The notes under the pieces were generated by a model. That model made no database searches. It was not told the origin of the DNA and was given only the letters and a program-made list of their open reading frames with translations. Below, one piece after another: positions 1-9,801 of a DNA stretch of 64,000 bases (positions are counted from its first letter, which is position 1; the number at the start of each line of letters is the position of its first letter). Where the stretch lies: contig JADJPO010000011.1 of assembly GCA_016713225.1 (NCBI GenBank), positions 533,298 through 597,297 on the forward strand, read 5' to 3'. The translations under genes and the position numbers were made by a program. The stretch is from Kineosporiaceae bacterium (GTDB taxonomy: Bacteria; Actinomycetota; Actinomycetes; Actinomycetales; Kineosporiaceae).

Positions 1-1061
1 ACGCCACGCGGATGACCAGCACCGGCACCTTGCTGGGTACGGCCGCCTACCTCTCCCCCGAGCAGGTGCAGGGGGCGGTCGCCACGCCCGCGGTCGATGT
101 CTACGCCTTGGGCCTGGTGCTGCTCGAGGCGCTGACCGGGATGCGCGAGTTCCCGGGAGCACCGGTGGAGTCCGCGGTCGCCAGGCTGTCCCGCCCGCCT
201 CAGGTGCCCGAGGCCCTCGGCCCTGACTGGGTGGCCCTGCTCACGGCGATGACCGCGGCCGACCCGGCGGATCGACCCGACGCTGCCGCGGTGGCGCGTC
301 ACCTGAACGCCCGCTCGAAGGGGCTCGACGAGCCCGCCGCCGCCGCACTCCCCGTGCCGCGGTCGCCCGGCCTGCTCTCGCCGGCGGCGCCACCGGCACC
401 GTCGCGGGTGACGGTGTTCGGGCCGGAGGAGTCGCGGGTGCCGATGCAGGGCTGGCAGCCCAACACCCCACCCTCGACCGCGTGGCGCCCGTCGAGCTGG
501 ACGCCGCCGACGCCTGAGCACGCCGAAGAGATCGAGCGGTCGAGCCACCTCATCACCAAGGCCCTGGCCCTGGCCCCCGCCCGCACGATGGGTATCGCCC
601 TGGCTGCCGGCATCGTGCTGGTCGGCGGCTGGCAGGTGTCCCACCGGGGCGACGACCAGGTGAGGATCGCCCCACAGTCGAGCACGGGTGACGTCGGCTC
701 CGGCCAGACCGCCGACCCGGGCAACGGCCTCACGGCCCCCTCCACCGGCGCCGGGGCGACCCTGTCGACGGCGTCGAGCGGCATGGGCCGAGCGGGGGCA
801 GGTCGGCGTGCGGTGACCCGGGGCCAGCAGAACGCTGCCGGCCCCACGGCCACCACGACCAAGAAGCTCACACCCACACCGAGCACGACCGGCACGAAGC
901 CGACCCCCAGCTCCACGACCACGGACGCCGTCCCCACCCCGACGGGGCCCACCAGCGAACCCTCGCCGACGATCACCACCGATGCCCCGACGGTCGACCC
1001 GACACCGACGCCGCCGAGCCCGGACCCCACGACGCGACCGCCGGCTACGCCGACACCCTGA
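1..1061 (+). CDS. Serine/threonine protein kinase, C-terminal part (5' end outside window)
   Basis: The open frame runs in from the window edge (codons before the first Met are open). The start shows the kinase activation segment and P+1 region (GTAAYLSPEQ), followed by the rest of the C-lobe (DVYALGLVLLEALTG; ADPADRPDAAAVARHL). A single transmembrane segment lies near residues 195-215 (TMGIALAAGIVLVGG), followed by a long Pro/Thr/Ser-rich tail with no recognisable sensor domain. This is the PknB-like architecture of a cytoplasmic kinase with one membrane anchor and an extracellular low-complexity region. The ATP-binding lobe and catalytic loop are not visible here, so activity cannot be judged. 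It converges on hypE. Confidence 0.88.
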   Translation, partial: ATRMTSTGTLLGTAAYLSPEQVQGAVATPAVDVYALGLVLLEALTGMREFPGAPVESAVARLSRPPQVPEALGPDWVALLTAMTAADPADRPDAAAVARHLNARSKGLDEPAAAALPVPRSPGLLSPAAPPAPSRVTVFGPEESRVPMQGWQPNTPPSTAWRPSSWTPPTPEHAEEIERSSHLITKALALAPARTMGIALAAGIVLVGGWQVSHRGDDQVRIAPQSSTGDVGSGQTADPGNGLTAPSTGAGATLSTASSGMGRAGAGRRAVTRGQQNAAGPTATTTKKLTPTPSTTGTKPTPSSTTTDAVPTPTGPTSEPSPTITTDAPTVDPTPTPPSPDPTTRPPATPTP

Positions 1062-1090
1062 CGACGCGTTCGTCGGCTCGCCTCGCCGGA

Positions 1091-1120
1091 GTCAGCAGGG
1101 ATCAGCAGGGATCAGCAGAT
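1091..1120. repeat. Three tandem copies of a 10-bp unit
   Basis: The unit RTCAGCAGGG is repeated head to tail three times (the last ends in AT) across the hypE stop codon region, between the convergent kinase gene and hypE. It could reflect replication slippage. No function is implied. Confidence 0.6.
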
Positions 1121-2188
1121 CCGCGGGAGGACCTCACCCAGCGGCAGGTCGACCACCCGCGTGCCACCGAAGCCGGTCCGGGCGACCACCATGCCCGGGT
1201 GCTCCTCGACAACGGTGCCGACGACCGTGGCCCGACGACCGTGCTCGTGGCCGCGCATGGCCGCCAACACCTGGTCGACGTGAGCCGGCGGTACGAGGGC
1301 CACCAGCTTGCCCTCGTTGGCCACGTAGAGCGGGTCCAGGCCCAGGACGGCGCAGGCGTTGGCGACCGCCTCCGGCACCGGCAGCGAGCGCTCGATGAGG
1401 TCGATGCCGAGGCCGGCGGCTTCGGCGATCTCGTTCAAGCTGGCCGCGAGTCCGCCGCGGGTGGGATCGCGCAGCACATGGACGTCGGGACAGACGGCGA
1501 GCATGGCCGCGACCAATCCGTGCAGCGGCGCGGTGTCCGAGACGATCTCGGTGCCGAACTGCAGGCCCTCACGCACGCTCATGACGGCCATGCCGTGCAC
1601 CCCGAGGTCGCCGCTGACGATCACCACGTCACCGGGTCTGGCCCGCTGCGGACGGATGTCGACGCCGTCCGGCACCACCCCGATGCCCGCCGTGGTGACG
1701 TACACGCCGTCGCCGTGCCCGGTGTCGACCACCTTGGTGTCACCGGTGACGATACTGACCCCGGCTGCGGTGGCGGCCCGTCCCATGGCGTCGGCGATCC
1801 GCCCGACCACGTCCAGCGGGGTGCCCTCCTCGAGGATGAAGGCCGCCGACAGGTGCACCGGCACGGCGCCGCTCATGGCCAGGTCGTTGATGGTGCCGTG
1901 GACGGCGAGATCGCCCAGGCAGCCCCCCGGGAAGAACATCGGGCGCACGACGTGAGAGTCGGTCGAGAAGGCCAACCGGGTGCCGCCGATGGTCACCACG
2001 GCACTGTCGGAGGTGCCCGCCGGGCTGGCGGTCGCGGCGTCCGACCCGCCGGACAGCGCCGGCAGGAACAGGTGCCGGACCAGCTCGGCCGACATCGCCC
2101 CGCCCCCGCCGTGACCGAGTACGACGACGGGTGAGGTGCGCAGCGGCAGCGGACAGGTCCAGCCGTCGATGTCCAGGGCCTCAGCCAA
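1112..2188 (-). CDS. hypE: Carbamoyl-dehydratase HypE, [NiFe]-hydrogenase maturation
   Basis: HypE dehydrates the carbamoyl group received from HypF to the thiocyanate/cyanide that becomes the CN ligand of the active-site iron. The protein has the AIRS/PurM-like fold. Near the start is the glycine-rich [14 protein letters not shown], then [16 protein letters not shown] and [16 protein letters not shown]. It ends in the expected cysteine (PRIC). I chose the TTG at 2188 (358 aa): it overlaps the hypD stop by 8 bases and has AGGAG seven bases upstream. An ATG at 2257 is also open, but would add 23 non-conserved residues lying inside hypD. It is the last gene of the hypCDE unit. Confidence 0.93.
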   Translation of the reverse strand: MAEALDIDGWTCPLPLRTSPVVVLGHGGGGAMSAELVRHLFLPALSGGSDAATASPAGTSDSAVVTIGGTRLAFSTDSHVVRPMFFPGGCLGDLAVHGTINDLAMSGAVPVHLSAAFILEEGTPLDVVGRIADAMGRAATAAGVSIVTGDTKVVDTGHGDGVYVTTAGIGVVPDGVDIRPQRARPGDVVIVSGDLGVHGMAVMSVREGLQFGTEIVSDTAPLHGLVAAMLAVCPDVHVLRDPTRGGLAASLNEIAEAAGLGIDLIERSLPVPEAVANACAVLGLDPLYVANEGKLVALVPPAHVDQVLAAMRGHEHGRRATVVGTVVEEHPGMVVARTGFGGTRVVDLPLGEVLPRIC

Positions 2189-3299
2189 CGGGGGTCTCCT
2201 GCCGAGCCGGGCCGTCCAGGCGACGGTAGAGGTAGTAGGCGGCGCAGGCGCCCTCACTGGACACCATGGTGGCGCCCAACGGGTTACGCGGGGTGCACGT
2301 GGTGCCGAAGGCCTCGCACTCGCGGGGTTTGATCAACCCTTGCAGGACGTCGCCACTGCGACAGTCGGGTGACTCGACCGTGCGGATGCCGCTGACGTCG
2401 AAGCGCCGCTCGGCGTCCCAGTCGTGGTACCGCTCGCTCAGCTGCCAGCCGGACCCGGGGATCACCCCGATGCCCCGCCAGGCCCGATCGGTGACCTCGA
2501 AGACGTCCGCCAGCATGGCCTGGGCCGCCGGGTTCCCCTCGGCGGGAACGGCTCTCGGATAGGCGTTCTCCACCTCGGCACGCCCGTCCTCGAGCTGGTG
2601 GACGGTGCGGCGGATGCCCTCGAGGATGTCGAGGGGTTCGAATCCGGTGACCACGATCGGGACGCCGTACCGCTGGGCCAGCGGGGGGTACTCAGCCGTG
2701 CCCATCACGCTGCAGACGTGTCCGGCGGCCAGGAACGCCTGTACCCGACAGCTCGGCGACTCCATGATCGCGGTGATGGCCGGGGGGACCCTGACGTGCG
2801 AGACCAGCAGGCTGAAGTTGGTGATGCCCAGGCGTTTGGCCTGGTGCACCGTCATGGCGTTCGGTGGGGCGGTGGTCTCGAAGCCGATGCCGAAGAACAC
2901 CACCTGGCGGTCGGGGTGTGCCTTGGCCAACTCGAGGGCGTCCAGCGGCGAGTAGACCACCCGGACGTCACCACCGGCGCTCTTGACCCGGAACAGGTCG
3001 ACCTCGCTGCCGGGCACCCGCAGCATGTCGCCGAAGGAACAGAAGATCACCTCTGGTCGCGCGGCGATCGCCAGCGCCTTGTCGATGATCTCGAGCGGGG
3101 TGACGCAGACCGGGCAGCCCGGTCCGTGGATCAGCTCGATCTGCTCGGGCAGCAACTGATCGATGCCGTGCCGGATGATCGAATGGGTCTGGCCGCCACA
3201 GACCTCCATGATCGCCCAGGGGCGGGTGACGGTGGCGCGGATGTCGTCGAGCAACCGCTGGGCGAGGTCGGGGTCGTTGAACTCCTCGACGTACTTCAT
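2181..3299 (-). CDS. hypD: Hydrogenase expression/formation protein HypD
   Basis: HypD carries a [4Fe-4S] cluster and, with HypC, forms the scaffold on which the Fe(CN)2CO group is assembled. The protein has 372 aa, normal for the family. It shows the conserved [35 protein letters not shown] and the cysteine-rich C-terminal part ([28 protein letters not shown]). The start ATG at 3299 overlaps the hypC stop as ATGA, so the two are translationally coupled. A longer open frame upstream is the antisense-like shadow of hypC. Confidence 0.96.
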   Translation of the reverse strand: MKYVEEFNDPDLAQRLLDDIRATVTRPWAIMEVCGGQTHSIIRHGIDQLLPEQIELIHGPGCPVCVTPLEIIDKALAIAARPEVIFCSFGDMLRVPGSEVDLFRVKSAGGDVRVVYSPLDALELAKAHPDRQVVFFGIGFETTAPPNAMTVHQAKRLGITNFSLLVSHVRVPPAITAIMESPSCRVQAFLAAGHVCSVMGTAEYPPLAQRYGVPIVVTGFEPLDILEGIRRTVHQLEDGRAEVENAYPRAVPAEGNPAAQAMLADVFEVTDRAWRGIGVIPGSGWQLSERYHDWDAERRFDVSGIRTVESPDCRSGDVLQGLIKPRECEAFGTTCTPRNPLGATMVSSEGACAAYYLYRRLDGPARQETPVG

Positions 3300-3640
3300 G
3301 CGGACGCCGCCGCCCCCGGGAGCTGTGCCTCCCCAGGAACCTGTGCCTCCCCTGAAGCCTGCGCCTCCCCCACCTCGGCGGCGGCCCGGCCCCAGGAGTC
3401 GCCGAACTCCTCGTCCATGATGCCGAGGCTCTCGAACAGCGCCAGGGTCTCGAGCGCGGAAGCCTCGTCGAGCTTCTGGATGGCGAACCCGACGTGGACG
3501 ATCGTGTAGTCGCCGACCCCGATGTCGGGCAGGTACGCCAGGCAGACGTCCTTGACCACGCCGCCGAAGTCGACCTTGGCCATGCGGGTTCCGTCCCGAT
3601 GCTGCACGTCGATGATCTTTCCGGGTACGGCCAGGCACAT
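3296..3640 (-). CDS. hypC: Hydrogenase assembly chaperone HypC with repetitive C-terminal extension
   Basis: The N-terminus MCLAVPGKI contains the essential Cys2 that remains after Met removal. It is followed by an OB-like HypC/HupF core ([36 protein letters not shown]). HypC partners HypD and escorts the iron ligand set to the large subunit. The family is usually 75-95 aa. This one has 114 aa because of an Ala/Gly/Glu-rich tail containing three near-identical heptads of the type GEAQxxG. GAGGAG lies just upstream of ATG 3640. It is the first gene of hypCDE, divergent from the BNR/MoaD pair. Confidence 0.95.
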   Translation of the reverse strand: MCLAVPGKIIDVQHRDGTRMAKVDFGGVVKDVCLAYLPDIGVGDYTIVHVGFAIQKLDEASALETLALFESLGIMDEEFGDSWGRAAAEVGEAQASGEAQVPGEAQLPGAAASA

Positions 3641-3787
3641 GGTGGACTCCTCGCGCTGCTGGGGACGAGCCGGTGTCCGTGCACCGTACCTGTCCGGATC
3701 GTCGATGTGGTGCGGCGCACACCCGAAAGTGACATGACGGGTCAGGCGTAGGAGGCTGGCCGCCACAACACCACGATGGAGGCGGGC
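3641..3787. promoter_or_regulatory. Divergent intergenic region between hypCDE and the BNR/MoaD-like pair
   Basis: About 147 bases separate hypC (minus) from the BNR-repeat gene (plus). It must hold the promoters for both directions unless hypCDE is read from far upstream, which the intervening plus-strand genes make unlikely. I see no convincing -35/-10 pair or operator by eye. Confidence 0.45.
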
Positions 3788-4900
3788 ATGGCAGGAGTCA
3801 GGGTTCTGGTGGGCACCCGTAAGGGTGCGTTCGTGCTCACCTCGGACGAGGCGCGGCGCGACTGGCAGGTCGCGGGGCCGCACTTCCTGGGGTGGGAGAC
3901 CTACCACGTAGCCGGCTCCCCGCTGAATCCGGACCGGATCTGGGCGGCACCCTCGATGGGCTGGTTCGGCCAGCAGGTGCACCGATCCGACGACGGTGGG
4001 GCCACCTGGACGGCGGTGGGCAACGAGTTCGCCTACGCCACCGACCCCGGCACCCACCAGTGGTACGACGGCACACCGCACCCGTGGGAGTTCGCCCGGG
4101 TGTGGCATCTGGCGCCGTCCGTGCACGATCCGGACGTCGTGTTCGCGGGGGTCGAGGACGCCGGGCTGTTCCGGTCGTCGGACGCCGGTGCCACCTGGCA
4201 GGAGGTGCCGGCGCTGCGTGACGTGTCCGGGTCGGCCTGGCAACCGGGAGCGGGCGGGCTCTGCCTGCACACGATCCTGCAGCACCCCAGCGACTCGGCG
4301 CGGATGACCGTGGCGATCTCGGCGGCCGGGTGCTTCCGCACCGACGACGGCGGGGCGTCGTGGCGTCCGGTCACCAAGGGGCTGCGCTCGGGGGAGATCC
4401 CGAACGAGACCGCGACCGTGGGGCACTGCGTACACAAGCTCGCCGCTCACCCCTCCGCGCCGGACACCGTGTTCATGCAGAAGCACTGGGACGTCATGCG
4501 CACCGACGACGGCGGCGAGAACTGGACCGAGGTCAGCGGGGACCTGCCGACCGACTTCGGTTTCCCGATCGCCGTGCACCCCCACGAACCGCAGACGGTG
4601 TACGTCGTGCCGATCACGAGCGACTCCCACCACGTGCCGCCGGACGGCAAGCTGCGGGTCTACCGCTCCCGCACCGGGGGCGGCACCTGGGAACCGCTGA
4701 CCGCCGGGCTGCCGCAGGAACACTGCTATGTCAACGTGTTGCGCGATGCCATGGCGGTTGACTCGCTCGACTCGGCCGGGGTCTATGTCGGCACCACCGG
4801 CGGTCAGGTGTATGCCTCCGCCGACTCCGGGGACACCTGGGCGCCGATCGTGCGGGACCTGCCGGCCGTGCTGTCGGTCGAGGCCCAGACCCTGCCGTGA
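3788..4900 (+). CDS. BNR/Asp-box repeat (sialidase-like beta-propeller) protein
   Basis: The protein has 370 aa and no signal peptide ([20 protein letters not shown]). About six Asp-box-like repeats are visible: [58 protein letters not shown] and [10 protein letters not shown]. This indicates a six-bladed propeller like the cytoplasmic 'exo-alpha-sialidase-like' actinobacterial proteins. No catalytic role can be assigned, since such propellers often just bind ligands. I prefer ATG 3788 over 3776 because the conserved-looking strand begins there. It overlaps the next gene as GTGA, so the two form one unit. It lies between hypF and hypCDE but on the opposite strand. Confidence 0.82.
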   Translation: MAGVRVLVGTRKGAFVLTSDEARRDWQVAGPHFLGWETYHVAGSPLNPDRIWAAPSMGWFGQQVHRSDDGGATWTAVGNEFAYATDPGTHQWYDGTPHPWEFARVWHLAPSVHDPDVVFAGVEDAGLFRSSDAGATWQEVPALRDVSGSAWQPGAGGLCLHTILQHPSDSARMTVAISAAGCFRTDDGGASWRPVTKGLRSGEIPNETATVGHCVHKLAAHPSAPDTVFMQKHWDVMRTDDGGENWTEVSGDLPTDFGFPIAVHPHEPQTVYVVPITSDSHHVPPDGKLRVYRSRTGGGTWEPLTAGLPQEHCYVNVLRDAMAVDSLDSAGVYVGTTGGQVYASADSGDTWAPIVRDLPAVLSVEAQTLP

Positions 4901-5223
4901 CCAGCGAACCCGGCACGAACACCGTGCCGGTGCGGGTGGTGCTGCCCGCCCACCTGCGCGACCTGGCCAAGGTCACCGGCGAGGTGAGCCTGGACGTCGT
5001 CCCGCCGGTCTGCATCGCCTCGGTGCTGGACGCCGCCGAGACCCGCTTCCCGGTGCTGCGCGGTGCGATTCGGGCGCATGGCGGCGGACCACGCCGCCCG
5101 TTCGTGCGGTTCTTCGCCTGCCAGGACGACTGGTCGCACGAGCCGGTGGACGCCCCCCTGCCCGACGCCGTCGCCCGCGGCGAGGAGCCGTTGCTGGTCG
5201 TCGGGGCGATGGCCGGCGGCTGA
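4897..5223 (+). CDS. MoaD/ThiS-family ubiquitin-like protein
   Basis: A small beta-grasp protein of 108 aa ([15 protein letters not shown], then [16 protein letters not shown]) that ends exactly in the diglycine AMAGG. That terminus is the site where ThiS, MoaD and CysO proteins are adenylated and thiocarboxylated for sulfur transfer. The GTG start overlaps the preceding BNR gene's stop, so the two are coupled. No E1-like MoeB/ThiF partner or molybdopterin/thiamine gene is next to it, so the acceptor pathway is unknown. Confidence 0.82.
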   Translation: MTSEPGTNTVPVRVVLPAHLRDLAKVTGEVSLDVVPPVCIASVLDAAETRFPVLRGAIRAHGGGPRRPFVRFFACQDDWSHEPVDAPLPDAVARGEEPLLVVGAMAGG

Positions 5224-5233
5224 GGACTCGACC

Positions 5234-5253
5234 GGTCCGACGCAACTCGGACC
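5234..5253. terminator. Hairpin between convergent genes, probable bidirectional terminator
   Basis: A perfect 7-bp inverted repeat (GGTCCGA ... TCGGACC) with a 6-base loop sits 10 bases after the MoaD-like stop and just past the end of the convergent HNH gene. There is no U-tract on either side, which is common in actinobacteria. Confidence 0.5.
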
Positions 5254-5265
5254 CTCGCGACGGCA

Positions 5266-7182
5266 TCACGGTGGTTCACCCGGCGATGATTCGGGGCCGT
5301 CACCTTCCTCGGCGAGGCCGTTCCCGGCCTCTCGGCTGCACCAGGGCGACGGCCGTACGCCCGCGTCGAGGTCGAGGGTGAGCTGGTCGCCGAGGTGGGT
5401 GGCGAGGTCGTGGGCGCGGGTCTCGTCGTCGTGGATGGTGTTGCGGACGGGTCGTTGCAGTGGGTCGATCCAGGGTGGGGGGATGACCCAGGGCACTCCG
5501 TTGATCATGGTGATGGTCCAGATCCCGGCGTGGACGCCGGTGTGGTCGCGCTCGCAGACCAGGGCCATTGCGTCGACGTCGGTCAGTCCGCCCTCGGCCC
5601 AGGGCACGACGTGGTGGACGTCGCACCAGTCCGGTGGGGCGGTGCAGCCGGGGATGATGCAGCCCCGATCTCGGGCGAACACCGCCCGGCGTTGCGCCGG
5701 GGTGGCCAAACGTTGGGCACGGCCTTGAGCCAGCACCGCTCCGTTGCCGTCGAGGATGGTGGGGGAGATCAGGGCGGTGCAGAGGTTCTGGGCCAGGACA
5801 TGGCGGGGTAGGGGGCCGCCGCCAGGTCCCAGGTCGCTGCCCAGCCCGGCGCCGGGGGTGGGTGTGGACCGTAGGGCGGCGGTGAGTTGGTCGAGGGTGG
5901 CGATCAGGGAGATGCGCACGCCCGTGGACGGTGGTGGGGTGGGCTTACGCCGGGTGGCGGGCGCGGTAGCCGGGCTTGTCGAGGTCGGCTCGTTGGATGA
6001 CGCCGAGCCACGGCCACTGCCACTGCCGCCGTTGCTGGTGTCGTCGCCGGGTCTGGTGGCGGTGTCCGTCGGGGAGGCGGTGTGGCTTGGGGCTGCGACG
6101 TCGTCGGCTGGCCTCTGGTCGGTGTCGGTGTCGGGGTCGGTGCCGCGGTGCAGGGCAAGGCGGGCCAGGTGGGTCAAGGCGTCGGCGCGGCGTTGCGCGG
6201 CGGTCCTTGGGTCACGCAGCGGCAGTTCACCCTGGACCTGCCCCTCCTCACCAGCCTCAGCGTCAGCCTCGGTGTCGGTGGTCGTGCTGGCCTTGGTGGG
6301 TTTGCTCAACGCATGGATCACGTTCCGGACGATCAGCCCATCCGCGGGCGACAACGCGAACCGGCCGACCAGCATCCCGTTGCTGTCGGTGCCCAGGTGC
6401 AGGTACCGCTTCTCGTGAGCCTTCGGGTCGAACCCCCGGTCCGGGTTCAATGCCTCTTCCAACTGGGTGCACAGTCGCCGGAACACGTGCGGGGCATGCT
6501 TGCGGGCCATCCCGGCCAAGAACTCATCCACCCGCTGGACTCCGGAGATCCCGTCGGGGTCGATATGGCTCAGCACATCCTTGTCGATGCGCCCCAGACA
6601 CCCGACCGCATGATCGACATGACGGCGGGAGATGTCCCCCGCCGCCAACGCTGCTCCGACCTCGGGTAGTCCCAGCGCCGCCGTGCCCAGACCCGCACCG
6701 TCGCTGTCGTCGGCGACGCCGACCCCCGCGCCGTCCGGGTCGAGGGCGCGCGCGGCGGCGACGTCGCGAGCGGCGGTGCCGGGATCGACCCGCAGCGCGT
6801 GGACCAGGAACGTGGCGGCGACCTTGCCGGGCACGCAGCAGGTCGGCATCGCCTCCGGCCGATCATCCAACGCCCGCACCAGGTGCACGGTGGCCGCCTC
6901 GACCTGGTTGGCCAGCCGGTGCACGGCGATGAGCGCGTCGCGCAGTTCAGCGTCTGACAGGGTGAGGGTTGGTGCCGTGTGCAGTGAGCAGACCTGCGCC
7001 GATACCTCCGCCACCAAGGCAGCCAACCGGCCCCCACCGAAGCTGCCCACACTGAGTCCGCCCGCATCGGCGCTGCCGGCGCCCGGTCCGCCGGGACCGG
7101 CCTCACCCTGGCCGGGGCCACCCAGGCCGGCGGTCCCGGCGGCGGGGTCGCCGTCCGGGATCGGGGTCTGGTCCGGTTCCAT
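5266..7182 (-). CDS. DUF222 / HNH endonuclease domain protein
   Basis: The protein has 638 aa. An N-terminal DUF222 region is followed by a variable Ser/Pro/Thr-rich linker (about residues 330-430) and a C-terminal HNH nuclease domain (CIIPGCTAPPDWCDVHHVVPW, then ALVCERDHTGVH). The domain has the zinc-binding cysteines and the HH catalytic motif intact. The first 40 residues are Gly/Pro-rich low complexity. This family is highly duplicated in actinobacteria and is often linked to mobility or homing, but its physiological role is unknown. It lies between hypF and hypC, as if it had entered and split a hyp operon. All neighbours in the hyp set are on the same strand. Confidence 0.93.
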   Translation of the reverse strand: MEPDQTPIPDGDPAAGTAGLGGPGQGEAGPGGPGAGSADAGGLSVGSFGGGRLAALVAEVSAQVCSLHTAPTLTLSDAELRDALIAVHRLANQVEAATVHLVRALDDRPEAMPTCCVPGKVAATFLVHALRVDPGTAARDVAAARALDPDGAGVGVADDSDGAGLGTAALGLPEVGAALAAGDISRRHVDHAVGCLGRIDKDVLSHIDPDGISGVQRVDEFLAGMARKHAPHVFRRLCTQLEEALNPDRGFDPKAHEKRYLHLGTDSNGMLVGRFALSPADGLIVRNVIHALSKPTKASTTTDTEADAEAGEEGQVQGELPLRDPRTAAQRRADALTHLARLALHRGTDPDTDTDQRPADDVAAPSHTASPTDTATRPGDDTSNGGSGSGRGSASSNEPTSTSPATAPATRRKPTPPPSTGVRISLIATLDQLTAALRSTPTPGAGLGSDLGPGGGPLPRHVLAQNLCTALISPTILDGNGAVLAQGRAQRLATPAQRRAVFARDRGCIIPGCTAPPDWCDVHHVVPWAEGGLTDVDAMALVCERDHTGVHAGIWTITMINGVPWVIPPPWIDPLQRPVRNTIHDDETRAHDLATHLGDQLTLDLDAGVRPSPWCSREAGNGLAEEGDGPESSPGEPP

Positions 7183-7302
7183 GCATCAGACACTAGGGGC
7201 GACCACCGACAACCAAGACGCACGATTCGGTGATGAAAGCCATTGCAGCAGAATGACTCTTGTGAACTGATTCACTGTCACAGAGCAGCCCCGCAGGTCA
7301 CT

Positions 7303-9801
7303 TTACCTATCGGGAGGACCCTGCCCACAGCTCGCCGGGAAGGGGCCGGTGACGATCCGCCGCTGAGCACCCACAGCGATCTGTCCCAGGGCGAGGCCAC
7401 CGTCGTTCGGGGGTACCAGCCGGTGGGTGAGCGCCGTGAACCCTCGCGCGGACAGCGCCCGGCGCGTCATGGTGAGCAGGAGCCCGTTGCAGAACACCCC
7501 ACCGGACAGCGCCACTCGGCGGTCGTCCACCAGCGAGACGGATCGCTCGGCCACGTCCGCCACGGCCGTGGCGATGGCGCGATGGAAGCCCAGTGCGATG
7601 CTCCCGGGTGCCCGCCCCGCACGGACGTCGTCCACGAGCTGGCGGATCAAGACGGCGATGTCCCAGCGCGAGGGGGCAGGGCCGATCGGCTCACGACCGA
7701 CGGCCTCAGCGTCCTGCACCCCGAGCAACGGCGCGCCCAGCAACGGCACGGCGTACTCCCCCGGCTCGACCCCGTCGCGTTCGGCCACCTCGGCGAGAGC
7801 CTGCAGTTCCATCGCGGCCTGAGCCTCGTACCCGGCGTGGTGGCAGACCCCGAGCAACGAGGCGGCGGCGTCGAACAAGCGGCCCATGCTCGACGTCGGG
7901 ACACACCCCAGACCGGTCTCGAGCTGGTGCGCCACCACCCGGCGCTCGTGGTCCGGGCAGGCAGCCACTGGCGGCAGAGCGCCGATACCCTCTGCGTCCC
8001 AGTCGATCCCGGCATGCCAGAGCTGAGCCAACGCCATGCGATAGGTGCGCTGCACCGTGGCATCTCCCCCGGGCAACGGCACGTAGTCGAGATGCGCCAG
8101 CCGGGTGAAGCCGTCGTAGCGGGCGAGCATCACCTCGCCGCCCCAGATCGCCCCGTCGGGGCCGAAACCCGTTCCGTCGAAGGCGAATCCGAGCACCCGC
8201 GCGTCCGGATCAACCTGGTTCTCGGCCATCACCGCCGCGAGATGCGCGTGGTGATGCTGGACGACGACCGGCGGCTCCAGCCCGTCGGCCGCCGCCCGCC
8301 GCCGCGCCCAGGCGGCACTGCGGTACCCGGGATGGGCGTCGCTGACCAGCCGGTGTGGCGTCACCTCGACCAGCGCCTGCACCTGGGCGACGGCGTGCTC
8401 GAGAGCGGTCTGGGTGGCCAGGTCGTCCATGTCCCCCAGGTGACCCGACATCCAGGCGGATCGACCCTGTGCCAGGCAGAACGTGTTCTTCAGGTCTCCC
8501 CCGACGGCGAGGGTGTCGGCCACCTCGAACGGCAGCGTGACCGGCATCGGAGCGAAGCCCCGGGACCGCCGGATCGGCAGCTCGGCGCCGTCCGCGACGG
8601 TGACCACCGAGTCGTCGCACGGCACGTGGATCGCCCGGTCGTGACGCAGCCAGGCATCGGCGATGCCGGCCAGCCGCTCCAGCGCCGCGGCGTCGTCGGT
8701 GACGATCGGCTCGCCGGCCAGGTTGCCGCTCGTCAGCACCAACACCCCAGGGCCGCCGGCGTCGCCGTCGAGGCCGAACAACATCTGGTGCAACGCCGAG
8801 GGCGGCAACATCACCCCGAGCCGCCCCACCCGCGGCGCCACTTCGTCGGCGACCACCGGCTCGCAGGGCGGCGACACCTCCGACGACGTCCCGTCAGCGG
8901 GGCGCACCGCGGGCAGCAGCACGATGGGACGCCGCGGCGAGGTCAGCAGGCCGGCCGCCGCCTCGTCGACCTCGACGATCCGGCGAGCCGTGGCGAGGTC
9001 GGGCACCAGAACCGCAAACGGCTTGTCACCGCGGTGCTTTCGCCGACGGAGCCGGGCCACGGCTGCTGGGTCGGTGGCGTCACAGGCCAGGTGATAGCCG
9101 CCGATGCCCTTCACGGCGACGATGCCACCGCCCGCCAGCACCTCGCGGGCGCGGGCCAACGCCACCTCGCGGTGGCACGGCGCCACGCCGGGTTCGATGA
9201 ACTCGAGCACCGGCCCACACGCATGGCAGGCGATCGGCTGAGCGTGAAAGCGACGGTCGGTCGGATCGGCATACTCCCGGGCGCACTCGGCGCACATGGC
9301 GAAGCCGGCCATGGTCGTCATCGGCCGGTCGTAGGGCAGCCCCGTGACGATCGTGAATCGTGGCCCGCAATTCGTGCAGGTGATGAACGGGTGGCGATAG
9401 CGCCGGTCCGCCGGGTCGGTCAGCTCGGCCGAACAGTCGGCACAGGTGGCGACATCAGCCGGAACCAGGGTGCGCCGTCCGGGCGATCCGGTAGCTGCGG
9501 CACCCGAGGTGGCAATGGTGAACCCGCTCTCGGCGCGCGCCGGCAGGTCTCGCCAGGTCACCGATTCGACCACCGCCAGGGCCGGTGCCTCGGCCTCGAT
9601 CGCCCGGCAGAACGACTCGACGTCCGGCGGGGCGCCCTGCACCTGGGCCAGCACACCGTCGAGGTCATTGCTCACCTCGCCGGTGAGCCCGAGCCGCATG
9701 GCCAGCGTGTAGACGAAGGGTCGAAACCCCACTCCCTGGACGACGCCCCGCACCCGTACCTCGCGCCGCACCGTCGTCGCCAGGCTCAGGGGCGGTTCCA
9801 C
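7303..9801 (-). CDS. hypF: Carbamoyltransferase HypF
   Basis: HypF converts carbamoyl phosphate to carbamoyl-AMP and hands it to HypE as precursor of the CN ligands. The protein has 832 aa, the family length is about 750-820. Domains in order: an acylphosphatase domain (residues 12-100, VRGVVQGVGFRPFVY), two Cys4 zinc-finger motifs (CADC...CTNC and CAEC...CHAC), a YrdC-like domain (KGIGGYHLACDAT), and a Kae1-like carbamoyltransferase domain (VQHHHAHLAAVMAEN, FDGTGFGPDGAIWGGE). The start is a GTG inside the end of the NHL gene (16-base overlap). After it the maturation operon is interrupted by the HNH gene. Confidence 0.96.
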   Translation of the reverse strand: MEPPLSLATTVRREVRVRGVVQGVGFRPFVYTLAMRLGLTGEVSNDLDGVLAQVQGAPPDVESFCRAIEAEAPALAVVESVTWRDLPARAESGFTIATSGAAATGSPGRRTLVPADVATCADCSAELTDPADRRYRHPFITCTNCGPRFTIVTGLPYDRPMTTMAGFAMCAECAREYADPTDRRFHAQPIACHACGPVLEFIEPGVAPCHREVALARAREVLAGGGIVAVKGIGGYHLACDATDPAAVARLRRRKHRGDKPFAVLVPDLATARRIVEVDEAAAGLLTSPRRPIVLLPAVRPADGTSSEVSPPCEPVVADEVAPRVGRLGVMLPPSALHQMLFGLDGDAGGPGVLVLTSGNLAGEPIVTDDAAALERLAGIADAWLRHDRAIHVPCDDSVVTVADGAELPIRRSRGFAPMPVTLPFEVADTLAVGGDLKNTFCLAQGRSAWMSGHLGDMDDLATQTALEHAVAQVQALVEVTPHRLVSDAHPGYRSAAWARRRAAADGLEPPVVVQHHHAHLAAVMAENQVDPDARVLGFAFDGTGFGPDGAIWGGEVMLARYDGFTRLAHLDYVPLPGGDATVQRTYRMALAQLWHAGIDWDAEGIGALPPVAACPDHERRVVAHQLETGLGCVPTSSMGRLFDAAASLLGVCHHAGYEAQAAMELQALAEVAERDGVEPGEYAVPLLGAPLLGVQDAEAVGREPIGPAPSRWDIAVLIRQLVDDVRAGRAPGSIALGFHRAIATAVADVAERSVSLVDDRRVALSGGVFCNGLLLTMTRRALSARGFTALTHRLVPPNDGGLALGQIAVGAQRRIVTGPFPASCGQGPPDR

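Noticed and set aside
1062..1075. Hairpin terminator between the kinase and hypE genes
   Set aside because: The stem is only 5 bp (CGACG/CGTCG) with a 4-base loop, too weak to call.
3776..3787. Earlier ATG for the BNR-repeat gene
   Set aside because: It adds only four residues before the strand-like [10 protein letters not shown]. The difference cannot be decided by eye.
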